DNA of 64,000 nucleotides from Lepeophtheirus salmonis (taxonomy: Eukaryota > Arthropoda > Copepoda > Siphonostomatoida > Caligidae). Below, piece after piece: positions 1 to 11,400 of this stretch. The notes under the pieces were generated by a model, which had not been told where the DNA came from, did no database searches, and saw only the letters and a list, made by a program, of their open reading frames with translations. The translations under genes and the position numbers were made by a program. The stretch is taken from NCBI RefSeq assembly GCF_016086655.4, contig NC_052140.2, forward strand, positions 11,098,001 to 11,162,000, read 5' to 3'. Within the stretch, counting starts at the first letter, position 1, and every line of letters starts with the position of its first letter.

Positions 1-857
1 AAGTTTCTTTTATGTTTGTACATGCTTGACTTGCTAATTTGTCCTTTAATAAAGTGCACTTTAATATCTATTCTTCAAGAACAAAACACAAACAACTAAA
101 AATACTTGTCCGATCCCCCAGAAAAATTAAATTCGTTAAAAAAGAGAAAATAACTAGAAAATAAGATATAGCTTATTACCCCAAAGGAACACTTATGGAT
201 TTTTGATCGAAATAAAGAGGACTTTTTACTCATTATTCCCTATACTAGGCAAATATTATAACTGCAATAAAATAAAATAAAATCCATACATGAGAAGCAT
301 ATGATAAGTAAAATGTTATTATATCGAGTTCCAAAAAATGTAACAGTCTAAAGACTGATATGTAAAATATATATACTTAAATAATTTTGAAAAAAATACA
401 AATATCATGACAATCCCTTATCAAAATATTTTAATCAAATTTGATATCTTAGATAAATTACTATTTAATTTAAAAAAAATTTTGATCCGAGTTTTTTTGA
501 TCGTGTAATGTTACAAAATACATATTATTAAAACTACAACGAGTAAAACAAAATGGGTGAAATTTAACTCTCTCTATCTCTGACAGAACAAAAATACAAA
601 TAGTCAAGAATACACACTCTTCCCCCAACTTTCATAGAATTTAAATCAAATTATCTGTAAAAATTTCAAACATTCGGCATACAAACTTCCTATTACAATT
701 AAAGGAACCTTTATTTAAATGCATTTGAATTTTACTGGATAAAAAACTCTTAGGTATAAAAATAAAAATAACGAAAGTAAAATTAAAATTGGCACACACT
801 GAAGTAATGAATGTATCTATTTCTGCACATCATAGCAGCATTTTACCTCTTTTGCAG
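1..857. other. AT-rich spacer
   Basis: No coding signal, RNA gene or recognisable element was seen. The stretch ends in a pyrimidine-rich run followed by AG at 856-857, which would serve as a splice acceptor for the coding-like block that follows. Confidence 0.5.
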
Positions 858-1467
858 GACACTACAGGGAATTTAGGGGGATGATAAACGGGTTTACAGG
901 AAAAATTGAGGAGCTCAATAAATTCATAACGGTCGATGGGCATATCGTGGAAGAGTCTATGGACTTTGCAATGGAATTTTGAAGGGGGAACCCTATAGCC
1001 AAATCATAAAACTAAGGGATAAGGCTAATGACACCACTAATGAGTGGAAGATGAGTTATTGTTATACTTCTAAGAAGGATATATAGAGAACCTATCGCAG
1101 TTTAACCAATGCGATTATGACAAACAATCAGACGATTCATACCTAGAATTTTATTGGAGGACAATAAAATTACTAGTGACACGCCCATATGCAATAGCCG
1201 CACTAAACGGGACGTGTCATCTTGAAAATTTTACAATACTAGTAAACTTAGTAAGAAACTGTACGATTGTAAAGTTCCATAAACATATGCCTGATTCTTA
1301 TCGAACAAAAGACTACCGAAAAGAAATTGGCATCTTTTTATGGAAGGTTAGGGAGATAACAACAAGAACAGAGGAGAGGTTGAAATAGGTAGAAATCAAC
1401 AAGGACCTTGAGATGGTGTCTTTTGGAGGATACCAGGTTAACGCTAATACATTTGTGCGCGTCTAAA
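858..1467 (+). pseudogene. Decayed coding block of unknown family
   Basis: I do not recognise the family. A good acceptor (ttttacctcttttgcag, ending at 857) is followed by 40 open codons from 860, including FTGKIEELNKFITVDGH, ending in TGA at 980-982. The reading then shifts frame to about 988-1086 (PYSQIIKLRDKANDTTNEWK, stop TAG). A third frame covers 1176-1467 and is broken once by TAG at 1386; it includes DYRKEIGIFLWKVREITTR before the stop and VEINKDLEMVSFGG after it. Base composition is clearly less AT-rich than the flanks and the residue mix is protein-like. Two frameshifts and internal stops make a working gene unlikely. It could be a host pseudogene, a retroelement protein or another captured gene. 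Confidence 0.4.
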
Positions 1468-1564
1468 ACTGAACACTCTGAAATTTTTAAAAATAGTTAA
1501 ATAATTCTGTAATTTTTAAAGTGGTCGACGAATTAATTTATTTAACATGAAAGATTAGGGTCTT

Positions 1565-2445
1565 AGACACATGTCTATTCAAGATGGCCGCCCATTTTCT
1601 CCACTACCAACTCCAGCCTGGACTGGAACTTGCTGCATGACTTGGCGATGAAGCTCTGGTCGAGGTTGGTTCAGGCATTCTAAAGGGCAGACTACAGCTG
1701 GCCCTTGGACTTGTATTGGACTCCCGACAGCATCCCCTTTAAACACCCAAACACTACGAAGTCAAGGGGAGTCAAGGGGCCAACAATTAGGCGAGTGAGG
1801 CGGCCAAGAATTCCTATCAAAAAAGGCTGGAATCTCGATCTGAAGAAACTCTTGGGTAAAGTTGCTAGTGTGGCAGCTGGCACCGTCCTGCTGCCACCAC
1901 CAGCTGTCCCTGTAAGTAGCCCTGACCAAGGGAACACTTTGTCCTTCAAGTATTGGCAGTACGTCTCGGGACTAAGCCTCTCGTGGTCCTCCAAGAAGAT
2001 GAGATCACATTTCAGACCGTCGGGCGTCTCATCACTGCATCGCAACATCGGCTGGCTTTTTTAAAGCTTGTTGAGTAAAATCTCCAAACTTGCGAGGCGT
2101 TTTTCCTTGTCTACAGGCTTGAGGACTTGACGAGGGGTTCTCTTGTAGACCTTAAGGCCAAGATTTTTCTTAACTAACCGGTCAATGGTTCTTCTGCTGA
2201 CGTTGAACTCCCTGGGAAGGCTGCTGACGGTGATCTTGCCTCTCTTGTCCTCGACATACTTTTTCACAGCAGCAACCATTTCGTCCGACCTTTGAGGCCT
2301 TGACTTAGATCTTGTGGTCAGCTCAGGTCTCTTTGGCTGCCACAATGTAAACGGTGGTGTTGCTGCAGTTCAGAACCTTGGCAATTTCAGTGGGAGTTTT
2401 GCGGTCAGTAAGGGAACCGTGATCGTCGCATTTGAAGCTCAAAAT
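1565..2445 (-). mobile_element. Mariner-like element, transposase with internal deletion
   Basis: Read on the minus strand, this is a decayed mariner-family transposase. The first N-terminal helix-turn-helix lies at about 2430-2350 (TPTEIAKVLNCSNTTVYIV). The second is in an open frame at 2345-2061 (FNVSRRTIDRLVKKNLGLK, then RLASLEILLNKL). The C-terminal half follows at 2048-1692 (SPETYCQYLKDKVFPW). A second-aspartate block (WWWQQDGASCHTSNF) and a third-aspartate region (WPPHSPN, with PLDF in another frame) are present, and the C-terminal SKFQSRLE...GGHL motif lies at about 1625-1580. The part carrying the first catalytic aspartate (SDEK region) is missing at the 2061/2048 junction, and several frameshifts occur. 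The relic is about 0.85 kb where an intact element is usually about 1.3 kb. It is inactive. Confidence 0.85.
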
Positions 2446-3165
2446 AATAAATATAAAAAAGATATAGCGATATTAGGCGGACACCTAGGACTCCTACTTA
2501 CTTTACATGAAGTAAGATAGTTCTTCGATATCCAGAATAACTGCTCGGTCGTGGAAGCTTATGTTAAGACGTGATACTTATGTCAAATGTCGAAAGTTGG
2601 AAAGCAAATTATAAATTGGAACCTTTTACCAAATCTGAAAAAAAAATTAGCCAAAGTATTTATTTAGACTTAATAATGATAGTTAAACCTTCAAACAGCT
2701 ATCACCATATCATGAACATTATTGACACATAATCAAAATACGCCGTTCTACTCCCACTAAAGAAGAAAACGGCGGAAGAAACATCCGATGCGGTCCTTCC
2801 ATATTGATAAGTTAGTATGGCGTTCTTTTCAAAATACAAACCGCCAGGATACTGAAAATACAGAGAACACTATAAAAAATGCAAAAATAGACAGCGATTG
2901 GAATGGGAATCAAAAGTCGACTGTCATCGGTACAAAATCATACAAATCGTCTTTTAAATCATCACCTATCACAAAGGCAAAGATTTTTAGATGAAGAGTT
3001 AAATGGAAAAGACCAATTCCGCCGCAGTTTACAAATTAGTTAAGATCGAAGAAGGATAAAAATTCTAAAAGAAAGTAAGAAAAAAAAATCTCCAAAATAA
3101 AAGGTGTAAGGAATAAATATTCCTTAATCTTTTTTTTTTTTTTCTCCATTCAAATTTTTAGTGTT
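2446..3165. other. Spacer, no assigned element
   Basis: The 2446-2750 part is AT-rich without signal. A 68-codon open frame at 2788-2994 with an Asn/Lys/Ser-rich product has no recognisable domain, and I do not call it a gene. A poly(T) run lies at about 3129-3144. Confidence 0.35.
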
Positions 3166-3169
3166 ACCC

Positions 3170-3430
3170 TGTAAACCGGGAGGTCGAATGGGAAATTTCT
3201 ATTCATCCACCCTGAAGTCTGGACCTTCCACCAAGTGACTGCCACCTGTTCCTGTCTATAGCCAATGCGCTTGGGGGTAAACATTTAGACTCAATAGAGG
3301 CCTGTGAAAATGGGTTGTCCGAATTTTTTGACAATGGAGACAAGGGCTTCTACCAGAAGGGTATTAGGAAGTTGGATTCTCGTGGGCAACAAGTTATTAA
3401 TTAGAACGTGACGACCTTGGCTTAAATCGT
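3170..3430 (+). mobile_element. Mariner transposase C-terminal remnant
   Basis: Plus-strand frames give the third-aspartate region (HPP-SLDLPPSDCHLF, about 3205-3250). After a frame change comes the C-terminal domain at about 3255-3426: ALGGKHLDSIEAC, LSEFFDNGDKGFYQKGIRKL, RGQQVIN, then a stop. This order is characteristic of D34D mariner transposases of the SETMAR/Mos1-like type. Nothing upstream encodes the DNA-binding or first catalytic region, so this is a 3' fragment. Two related C-terminal fragments occur in this window, near 17.6 kb and 57.8 kb. Confidence 0.8.
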
Positions 3431-4640
3431 ATAGCTTCTTATAAAGCATTGACATTAAGAGAAAAATGCAAACTTACTTTTTCTTCAAAATAGTATTATT
3501 ATGAGTGCACATCATTTGTTTAATTATATACAATTTAGTGTCGAGCATAAATATAGTTTAATCTCTACAACATTTGTTTGCCGAATTAATTTGCACAAAT
3601 TGTATCAAATTATATATTTTTCTTATATATATATTATTTTCTTAACAACAACACTTATTCATAGCGATAAAAAGATCCTTATTGTAATTATAAAGTGTAT
3701 GCAACTAGATTATGATGCCATTATTTTTGATGAGAGCTATTCCCTCTGTTAGTGTTCGTGAAATATGTACAAAAACATATGGCGTAATTTCAAAAAATGA
3801 CGTTTAATTAGATTGCTTTTTAATCTTCGAGGTTATTTCATATTATGTTTACCAAAGAGTTCTTCAAGCAAGGCTTGGATACTTCTAACATCAATACAAT
3901 GTTTTTGTACCATCTATATTGATCTTGTATACATATAATAAATTTACATTTAATTAATCCAGGAGTTAGTAAAATCTCATGTATTTAAGCACGGAGTTGA
4001 ATGGATTTGGAAGTAAATTAAGTTTTATCCAAACAATATGAAATATTACACATTAATGTTGCATAAAAAACTTACTTAATTTATTAGGATAAATTAGATT
4101 CGTATATGTAGTACCGAAATAGAAATAACTGGAAACATAAGGCAAACTGTATAGATTTCCAATATCCCCATTCCTGTAATTAAAAGGATCAAAATAATAT
4201 AAGTAGTTACATCTTATAAACATGAAGTAATATTAGGTCTCATGATTGAGCTGCGATTGAGCAGAGGCACATGTATTTACTCACAGAATCGGTGAGTAAT
4301 ACAGAAAATATCTATGTTTATCTATGATTAGGAGTTGCAAATTTTAAAATGGCTGCAGGTTTGGAGCTAGTATTTCTAAATCTATATATGGTGATACATT
4401 TACTATCTTAAAAAATAAAATAAGAAAGAACTATCCACAATCAGAGTCAATTTAAAAATGATAAAACATAATAAAATAGCTACTAGGAATATTAAATGAT
4501 TATTAAAATAAAAACATGAATAATATCAACTTTTAAAATACATAAAACTTAATTTTGATACAACATTTTGTCTAAATAACTTTGTTCTCATAAGCGAAGT
4601 GAACAAAGAAAGGAAGATGATATGATCCAGTTATTTAATC
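3431..4640. other. AT-rich spacer
   Basis: Low-complexity AT-rich DNA with scattered short ORFs rich in Ile/Tyr/Phe. I see no domain, RNA gene or repeat shared with other parts of the window. Confidence 0.4.
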
Positions 4641-4984
4641 TAACGCATGGTTAATAATTACGTGAAACCTAGCCTTCACACCGGTAAATATAGTTTCTTT
4701 TATTTTCTTCATCCCACTCTATCTTCTTCTCGCCTCTCGGCAAACTTTGTCCACAAAAACCCCTTTAGTCCCCGTCTTTATTTCATTTTGGATAGAATGA
4801 TTTTTGCTGGAGCTGATTCTTTAGCATTCCGATGGAATAAATCTCTTTGTCAGATCATTTTTCTCATTGTCAGATATATCATTTTCCTTTTGATTTTTCG
4901 CTCTGTCCCAATCTCTTTCTTGGCAGTATATGTATAGGTATTGATAAAACTTCAAAATGAAATTCATCTTCTGGTCTATGGTGT

Positions 4985-5022
4985 ATTCTTTTTTCTCGAT
5001 CAAGAGATCGAGAAAAAAGAAT
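4985..5022. repeat. Perfect 17-bp inverted repeat with 4-bp loop
   Basis: Arms attcttttttctcgatc (4985-5001) and its exact reverse complement (5006-5022) are separated by aaga. Transcribed from either strand this forms a 17-bp hairpin. It lies at the 3' border of the decayed minus-strand coding block ending near 5040. Confidence 0.9.
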
Positions 5023-5039
5023 CTCTTCCTTGCCTCAGT

Positions 5040-5690
5040 TTTCCCAGCAAAAATTAAAATTCTTCGAGAGTTAAATTAGAACTTATATATTCCTGTCTTC
5101 TTGAATATCATCAATTGCTTTGTAGATTGCTTCCACAACCTCAGCAATTCCAATTAACTTTTCATTTAGTTTATATGTAATGGGTTTATCATTTTTTTAC
5201 TCCTTTGAATAACTGCCTTGAAAGTATAATGATCCGATAACCCATTTGAACTTAGCTTTCTTAGATTAGATTAATCTGTAATGACCTTGTTGAATACGTA
5301 GATGTCATATATCCAGCTCTTTGATGTTTTCTCTTTATAGTCTCATAAGTTTTTTTGTTACATCTACAAAACCCATTAAATTGTTTTCTTTTATCCTGAT
5401 CTTTGATTCTGAAAAGTTTGGGAATTCAGATTCTAACGTGAAGTCTCTTTTTGATTTTTATGCCACATTGAATCCCCCGGTAATTCTGACCCTCTCCTTC
5501 TTATGATTATATTTAAACTTTGCTAACGTTGTTTTTTATAAAAATCTTCTCAGATGGAATATATAAACCTAAAATCTTGCATATTGTTCCTAAAAAGGTT
5601 ACATCAATTGTAAAAATAAAATCCTTCTTCATCTTTAAAAATGTGGTTCACGATTAAACCATTTCTAACCAATATTGTTACACCCTTTTA
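5040..5690 (-). pseudogene. Decayed coding block of unknown family
   Basis: One minus-strand frame from about 5508 down to 5040 reads like protein despite several stops: RVRITGGFNVA, RDFTLESEFPNFSESKIRI, NNLMGFVDVTKKLMRL, KAKFKWVIGSLYFQGSYS and IAEVVEAIYKAIDDIQEDRN. Just upstream, in other frames, are DFIFTIDVTFLGTICKILG and VRNGLIVNHIFKDEEGF. The blocks are consecutive and in order, which suggests a single ancestral gene now broken by stops and frameshifts. I cannot name the family. No catalytic signature of a transposase or reverse transcriptase is visible. Confidence 0.35.
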
Positions 5691-6645
5691 TGCGTTCTTT
5701 TAATCTTTAAAAATCGCCCTTGAGGAGAAAATTTTATTCTTTGAAATTATGAAAAATTATAAATCCGTCAGTTTTTGTATGCTATTGTTCAATAGGAAAA
5801 CAATCTCAGATAATTTAATGAGTTCAAAAATTTGAGCAAAGAAATCCTCTATTGAACACAATCTCTATATATTTAGAAATTATTTCTTAAGAATCAATTT
5901 ACATCCTACTCTAGTAACCAAATTTAAATTTTCAGTCCCTAAAATAATAAATCATCATAAATTTTTTTAATTAAAACAACGGGCATCTAAGAATCAATTA
6001 TTTAACATTTTGTGATCTTGGTTCTGAATACAAAGATTTGAATCATGCAACACCAAATCTATTTGACTAACGTTGATTTTTTATTTTTAAAGGACAAATT
6101 CGTCAGTTTAAATAATTAACTTAAGATTTTTTTTCAAAAGTTACGTTAAAAAAGCCTTTAAAATATATTATACTTTGATTTGGAGTTGTATAACTTAAGT
6201 AAATCCATTATTTTTTCTTCAAAATTTTTTATTTAGGATTATAAATATGCCACCAAAATGGAAGGATTTCTTAAAATTCCGAATGATGTTGATATTAAAC
6301 TCCAACTACGACATTATTTAAACTTTGTAATTTTACAGAGTTCATATGAGTTTACCAAGTTGAATTTCTCAAAAAATATTGCATGATTGGAGCTTATTTT
6401 CTCCAGATAGTGTAAGAAATCATTGGTACAATTAATGTCAATATTAATCCTTCGAATTAATTTTATAAATCAATGCAATTTTAAATCTATATAAAGTATT
6501 TTCATCTTTTTATTATCACTAACGTAGTTTTTATTTATTTTAACTAACTTAATGATTTAAATTCGTTTACAATAAATTAGGATTAACAAACAAAAATCTA
6601 TGTATTTCCTTTATAAATAATATTAATCACGAATCAAAATTGTTC
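5691..6645. other. AT-rich spacer
   Basis: Very AT-rich with many homopolymer runs. No gene, RNA or shared repeat was recognised. Confidence 0.4.
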
Positions 6646-6651
6646 ATAAAG

Positions 6652-6930
6652 ATGGTATCTGAATTTGGCTATAATTTTGATATTGGTGCATCTTTAGACT
6701 TTTAAAAAAATTTACAGAAAGAAGGAACCAGCAAATCACTAATTTTCTCCACCAAACCCGACCATATTAATCAGGATGGGCCTAACCTGATCATTTCCTT
6801 CTAGTCCCTTGTATTAAAAAGATAGCATTTTTACAGAAAATACAACTTAATCGAGGAAGGCGTTGATAATTAGATCATAACAGCTAAAATTTAGTTTATG
6901 ATCCTTTCAGAACCAATAATTGTTTGTATA
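6652..6930 (+). pseudogene. Coding-like block broken by stops, unknown
   Basis: From the ATG at 6652 one frame gives MVSEFGYNFDIGASLDF, stop, NLQKEGTSKSLIFSTKPDH, INQDGPNLIISF, then stops interleaved with HFYRKYNLIEEGVDN and FMILSEPIIVCIKIS. The residue mix resembles a real protein more than random AT-rich translation, but five in-frame stops rule out an intact product. Family unknown. Confidence 0.25.
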
Positions 6931-8380
6931 AAAATCTCATGTAACCGAGCAACAAAATTGATTTTATAGAACAAGTTTGAGCCCATCTAAATCAAGGGCA
7001 AAAAATATTTTTGTAATGAATGATGCTAGAAAATATTTAATTAAATACATTTTTGTATTATGATGCAAAATGCATTTGGTTTAATGTTACCACAATTAGC
7101 ATTTATGGTCTCTTTTTAATTAATCGGACGCATCTGTGGACTTTTTAAATATACTTATAATTTATTCACATAACTTTTTGATAGAAGTCTTGAGGTTAAG
7201 CAAGCTTTTAACCAACACTCTTTACAATGACAGAACTCTGTTTGAAGTTATATTTTAAAGTAAACTCTACTAATTTAGGGACTCTGTAGATGCAATAATT
7301 CCTTAGTTCAGAATATATACCTTCCAACGCCATCTTCAAGGCTAAATGAGGAGTACAGGAAAGAAGATAATAAAATAAATTAGGAAAATAAGAAATTAGT
7401 TCATTTAAAGCGGAAACTTGGATCCGGGGACTTGATTTCCGAAAAAGGCTGTAGGATGGAATAGAAGTTAGCCATGAGATAAGAGATACAGGCAATTATC
7501 TGTATGGTCAATTGTGAGTCGATCTACATGATGGCTATAGAACCACATCAGATATTTCTACAGTGAGGACTATGTATGTAATGTAGAAGGAAAATGACCA
7601 AATTAATATTTAGCGTATTTTTGTATATTTATGCTACATCAAGATTATTGATAGGATATAATACAAACTGATGAATAGGAAAACAAGAATTGTGGACTAA
7701 AAAATTAATTTCATATTTTTCGAGGTTAAAACAATCGGAAACACATCATGTCAACCCAAAAGGAATCTTTAAAAAAAAAAAAGAGTTATCCGAGAGGGGA
7801 GGGGTATACCCATCGATTGTAATGGTCCTGCGGACAGTGTTTCAAAATTGATCAAAATATTATTTATGATTAATCTGGTTAGTATATGTATATTTTTTTA
7901 ATTACCTCTGGCAACGAATTTAAATGGTGGTGATGTTTCTACTTTGGCTTGTTTGCAGTATTATAGAAAAAGTTATAAAGCCATTTTGGTAAAACTTTGT
8001 AGAAAGCTTATAAATTTTAACTGTAAGAGGCGAAAAATGTTATAAGGTAAGGGTCTCACAAAGCGTTATAACGCTTTTTTCACCATTTTTTTTTGGTAAT
8101 ATAGTAATATGCATACAATAGTTATTAGTATCTTAATTGTAATATAATATATTTTTTAAAAAGAATAAAGAGGAAACATATTTTATTAAAATGTATATGA
8201 AAAAGATATAAAAAAAAACATTATTCAAAATATATAAATATCCCATTTCCTAAAAAAGGTAACACATATTTCAATGCCTTCGAATAAAAAAGAAATGATT
8301 AATTGACAACAGTGTGAACAATGTTGAGTGATTTATAACGCAGAAAATGTCATATTTGTTTACTTTTCACTTTGAAAAAA
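6931..8380. other. AT-rich spacer with one short palindrome
   Basis: No supported gene. A 95-codon minus-strand ORF (7495-7208) has no recognisable domain. The 18-bp perfect palindrome aaagcgttataacgcttt occupies 8060-8077. Confidence 0.35.
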
Positions 8381-8384
8381 ATAT

Positions 8385-8910
8385 TTTGGGGCACATGGAC
8401 GTGAAACGCCAAATTTAGTACACATGTCATTGCACGGAATGACGGTAACTGAGATCTCTAAGGCTGTTGAGACAATCCCAAAGTCAATCTATACAATCAA
8501 AAATGATTTGAGGAGCGTGGGACAGTCCAAAAAAAAATGATGTGGGAGGAACAGGTTAGTTCGGACAAAGGTTAAAGTTTTATCTGTCAAGCTTGGATCA
8601 AGAGCAATCCAATCAGGACCATTTGTAGCATGACAATGGCCATGTCCTTGAACCACAGTACAGTCCATAGGATCGTTCATGAGAAATTGGGGATGAAATC
8701 AAGGGCCAAAAGAAAGAAGCGCCACATCTACATGACTCAACAAAAACAAAAAGGCTTATGAGGTCAAGGCAACTCCTTTACAAGCTCAAGGCTGTAAAGC
8801 CAACATTTTTTTTTTATCAAAAGCTTTTTGTGATAGATCGGGTTTCAAACTTCCATATGTCTCGATACATCAGTGACAAAAAGCCTGCAGAAATGTGGCT
8901 ACATGAGGTA
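8385..8910 (+). mobile_element. Mariner-like transposase 5' half
   Basis: Plus-strand frames give the first DNA-binding helix-turn-helix (GMTVTEISKAVETIPKSIYT, about 8430-8500), then the linker (KKKCGRNRLVRTKVKVLSVK). Further on, in shifted frames, come ALKEDLGM-type remnants and the first catalytic region: a degraded ...KANIFFLSKAF... and FQTSICLDTSVTK, with SDKKPAEMWLHE in another frame ending near 8905. Similarity ends there and GA-rich low-complexity DNA follows. The second and third catalytic aspartates and the C-terminus are absent. This is a dead 5' fragment. Confidence 0.75.
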
Positions 8911-9749
8911 GAAAGAGAGAGAGAGAAAACTATATAAAATGACAGAGGAAAGTATATAAAGAGAAAGAGAGCATAACAAGGAGCTACTGTTGGACACCAT
9001 ACTCAGCCCGTAAGCAAAGCGTTTTTATTCTTATTTGAAGGCGAATCATAAATGCATCGTTCAAGAACTATATATAACCATAATGAAGATACATACTAAG
9101 ACTAACTCGCTAATCCTCTTCTTCCTTTGTTATAGTCAATTACATAATTTCTCTTTTTTTAATTTGTATTTAATATACGTTCTCCCTTTTTCCGTTGTAC
9201 AATAATTCGTAGTTTGGAATTTATTATTTGTTGCTATATTTTCCAAACAACAACCCATTCCTTAAAAAAACAAAAAACTTTATGATACGGGAAATCAATC
9301 TTTTTTTTCATAAAAAATCAATTTATTTCCAAAAAAAAAAAAAAAAAAAACTTGCCATCCACAGCCCAGGAATAAGGTCTAATCAGACTGAAACATAGTC
9401 CTTGGTACGTAACTAAAAATTTTGAAACTTTAAAATTTATATGTAAAGTATGTATCCTTTTTGAAATAGGTACCCTATTGTGAGTAAATCCTTTAGAAAG
9501 ATTAGAACCAGCATGTAAATAATACTATAATGTACCTTTTTATAGAAAGTATTTTTATTAGTATCAATAGAATCGTCTAATAGTATAAACATTCGTACTT
9601 AACACTGTATAAACTGTATTTTTATAAGGGGACGCTTCATACATTCATCATTTAAGCATAATATGAAGTTACATACTAATTCAAACTCATCTTTGAAATA
9701 TATTGAGGTAGATAACTCAATTTATGTTTTTGTTTTTTTAATTTTCCTT
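8911..9749. repeat. Low-complexity spacer (GA-rich tract, poly(A))
   Basis: A GA-rich tract with a (GA)n core lies at about 8911-8970 and a run of about 20 A lies at 9331-9350. The remainder is AT-rich without gene signal. Confidence 0.6.
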
Positions 9750-10420
9750 TAGTTGGTCAGATGGAAATACATTGATTAAGTATATTTAAACATCATAGTA
9801 TTACTAATGACGAAAATGTAGTGTAGAATGGGCATGTTAAAAAAAAAGAAGCCAAAAATCAACATGGTAACTTTAACAATATAAAGAATGTTTTGGACGG
9901 AAGAGAGAATAACTCTTATGACGTGTCATTAGATCAACTACAATCAGTTGTGACAAGAGAGGAAGGAGACAATGATATTAGAAGGACATTTACTAGAATT
10001 ACCCCGATGTCGATCATCAATTCTACTCTGAGTCCAACAAGAACTGACAATAACAATTTCGCAACAAATCCTCAGATTTACGTCTTCTATGAGCTGTTTA
10101 ATTAGTTTTAAATGTAGTTGAATCTATTTAGTAAATGATGGGCACTACTCAGGGATTAAATAATAATGCCAACTGCTAAGGGGAAAAAAACTCTTTCCTT
10201 TTATTACCAATTACAATTAAATTTGGCAGCTAAAAAACACACCTGATTTGCATAATTAAATATTACAATAACTCCATCCTACCCAGGAATTGTCTTTGAA
10301 TTCCATGTACACAATGTATATTTCTTTCTCGAGGAATGACTAGAGTGCAAATTTATGCACATGCTAAAGAAATGAAAGTTAATTATAGGTGAAAATTATT
10401 TTAGGTGAAGGTTTGCCCTC
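9750..10420 (-). repeat. Dispersed repeat copy, interrupted by an insertion
   Basis: The start (9752-9804, ttggtcagatgga...) matches 34530-34600 and the reverse complement of 38050-38130. The second part (10261-10420, attgtctttgaattcc..tatatttctttc) continues the same alignment against the reverse complement of 37960-38070. The two halves are separated by an insertion flanked by tattac. The 10330-10400 part is a diverged counterpart of the tRNA-like head seen at 37.9-38.0 kb. Orientation is opposite to the 37.9-38.7 kb copy. Confidence 0.6.
9805..10266. mobile_element. 456-bp insertion flanked by 6-bp direct repeat
   Basis: The segment sits between tattac at 9799-9804 and tattac at 10261-10266, exactly where the dispersed repeat is interrupted. 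Its first about 85 bp (gtgtagaatgggcatgtta..aacatggtaac) resemble 30930-31020, so it belongs to a family seen twice here. It contains a 70-codon plus-strand ORF (9893-10105) rich in Asn/Thr/Asp, without recognised domain. No terminal inverted repeat is obvious. Confidence 0.5.
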
Positions 10421-11204
10421 TACCGAATGCTCCTAGTTATTATTGCGATAAGATTTTAGGATTTGAACTGCCATTTTTACAGCAACTGTTCAAGGATTAT
10501 CCATAATTATGTATGTTTTATGCCTACATATTTTCATCCAAAAAAATAAATTGTATAAGTGGATATAAACTATGAGAACTGTTTATTATTGCATTTTGCG
10601 TTTACTTTTTTAATAAAAGATTTAAACTGCATACATACAATCATATTGTATGTAAGAAGATTAAAATTTGCATAATATATTTTGCAAGCAATGTCTTAGT
10701 AGTTTATGTGTAGAAGTTAATAAAATATATTTGATCCGGCATTTTTTTTATGTTCATAGAGGAATAACAGTTAACCTTTCTGCTATTTTATACATTAACC
10801 ACAAAAAAGAAAGGTAAATTAATTGATCATTAATAGTTGTATAAGATATAATAGTGAATGCCTGCAAGAATTATTGAAGAGCAATCTAAACAATGTGTTT
10901 TAATTAGTAGTGCAACGATTAATTGGAATTTGGAATCGGAGAATTCGTTTTTTTTTCTGAAATTAAAAAAATAATGTTAAATTTGCGATTCAAATTCTTT
11001 TATATTATAATTTATTACTGGTATTTAACCATTTATTTTTTTTCTAAGTAATGAAAAAAAAAATGTATTAGATATATCTGTCCAGATATTATAAAAAGAC
11101 CAAATGAATTTGTTGCTTTATTTTTTTATATTATAAAATATCGTAATAAAACCATTAATGATAAAAAAGTACTCAAAAACTGAGTATAAACAAATTGAGC
11201 TCAA
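10421..11204. other. AT-rich spacer
   Basis: No coding, RNA or repeat feature was recognised. Confidence 0.4.
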
Positions 11205-11400
11205 ACTTAACGTGAACAAAAGTGTGGTCAGTGCAAGTTTTGTTATTTTAGAAGAATAAGTTTTGTTAAGGGATTTAGCAAAGTTAGCCTTTGTAAAATT
11301 TGCTTTTCGAAAGTTCGCTGTGGGATTAATCGCCCTGGGAAAATTCGCCATGGAAAAAGCTCGCAGGGCAGAGGAATTGCTTTCCTTTTCATGTAAATAT
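11205..11400. repeat. Degenerate 15-bp repeat block (copy 1)
   Basis: Short units such as gggaaaattcgccatgg recur about every 15 bp. On the minus strand they read as pentapeptide repeats (TANFRKANFTKANFAKS), which explains the 77-codon ORF at 11351-11118. The distal half aligns with 31990-32110 (gggaaaat..ccatg..ggaaaaag..gcggg..ttcctttc). I treat the ORF as a by-product of the repeat, not as a gene. Confidence 0.6.

Noticed and set aside
11118..11351. ORF with pentapeptide-like repeats as a repeat protein gene
   Set aside because: The repetition is a 15-bp DNA repeat also present out of frame elsewhere; no start context or domain support.
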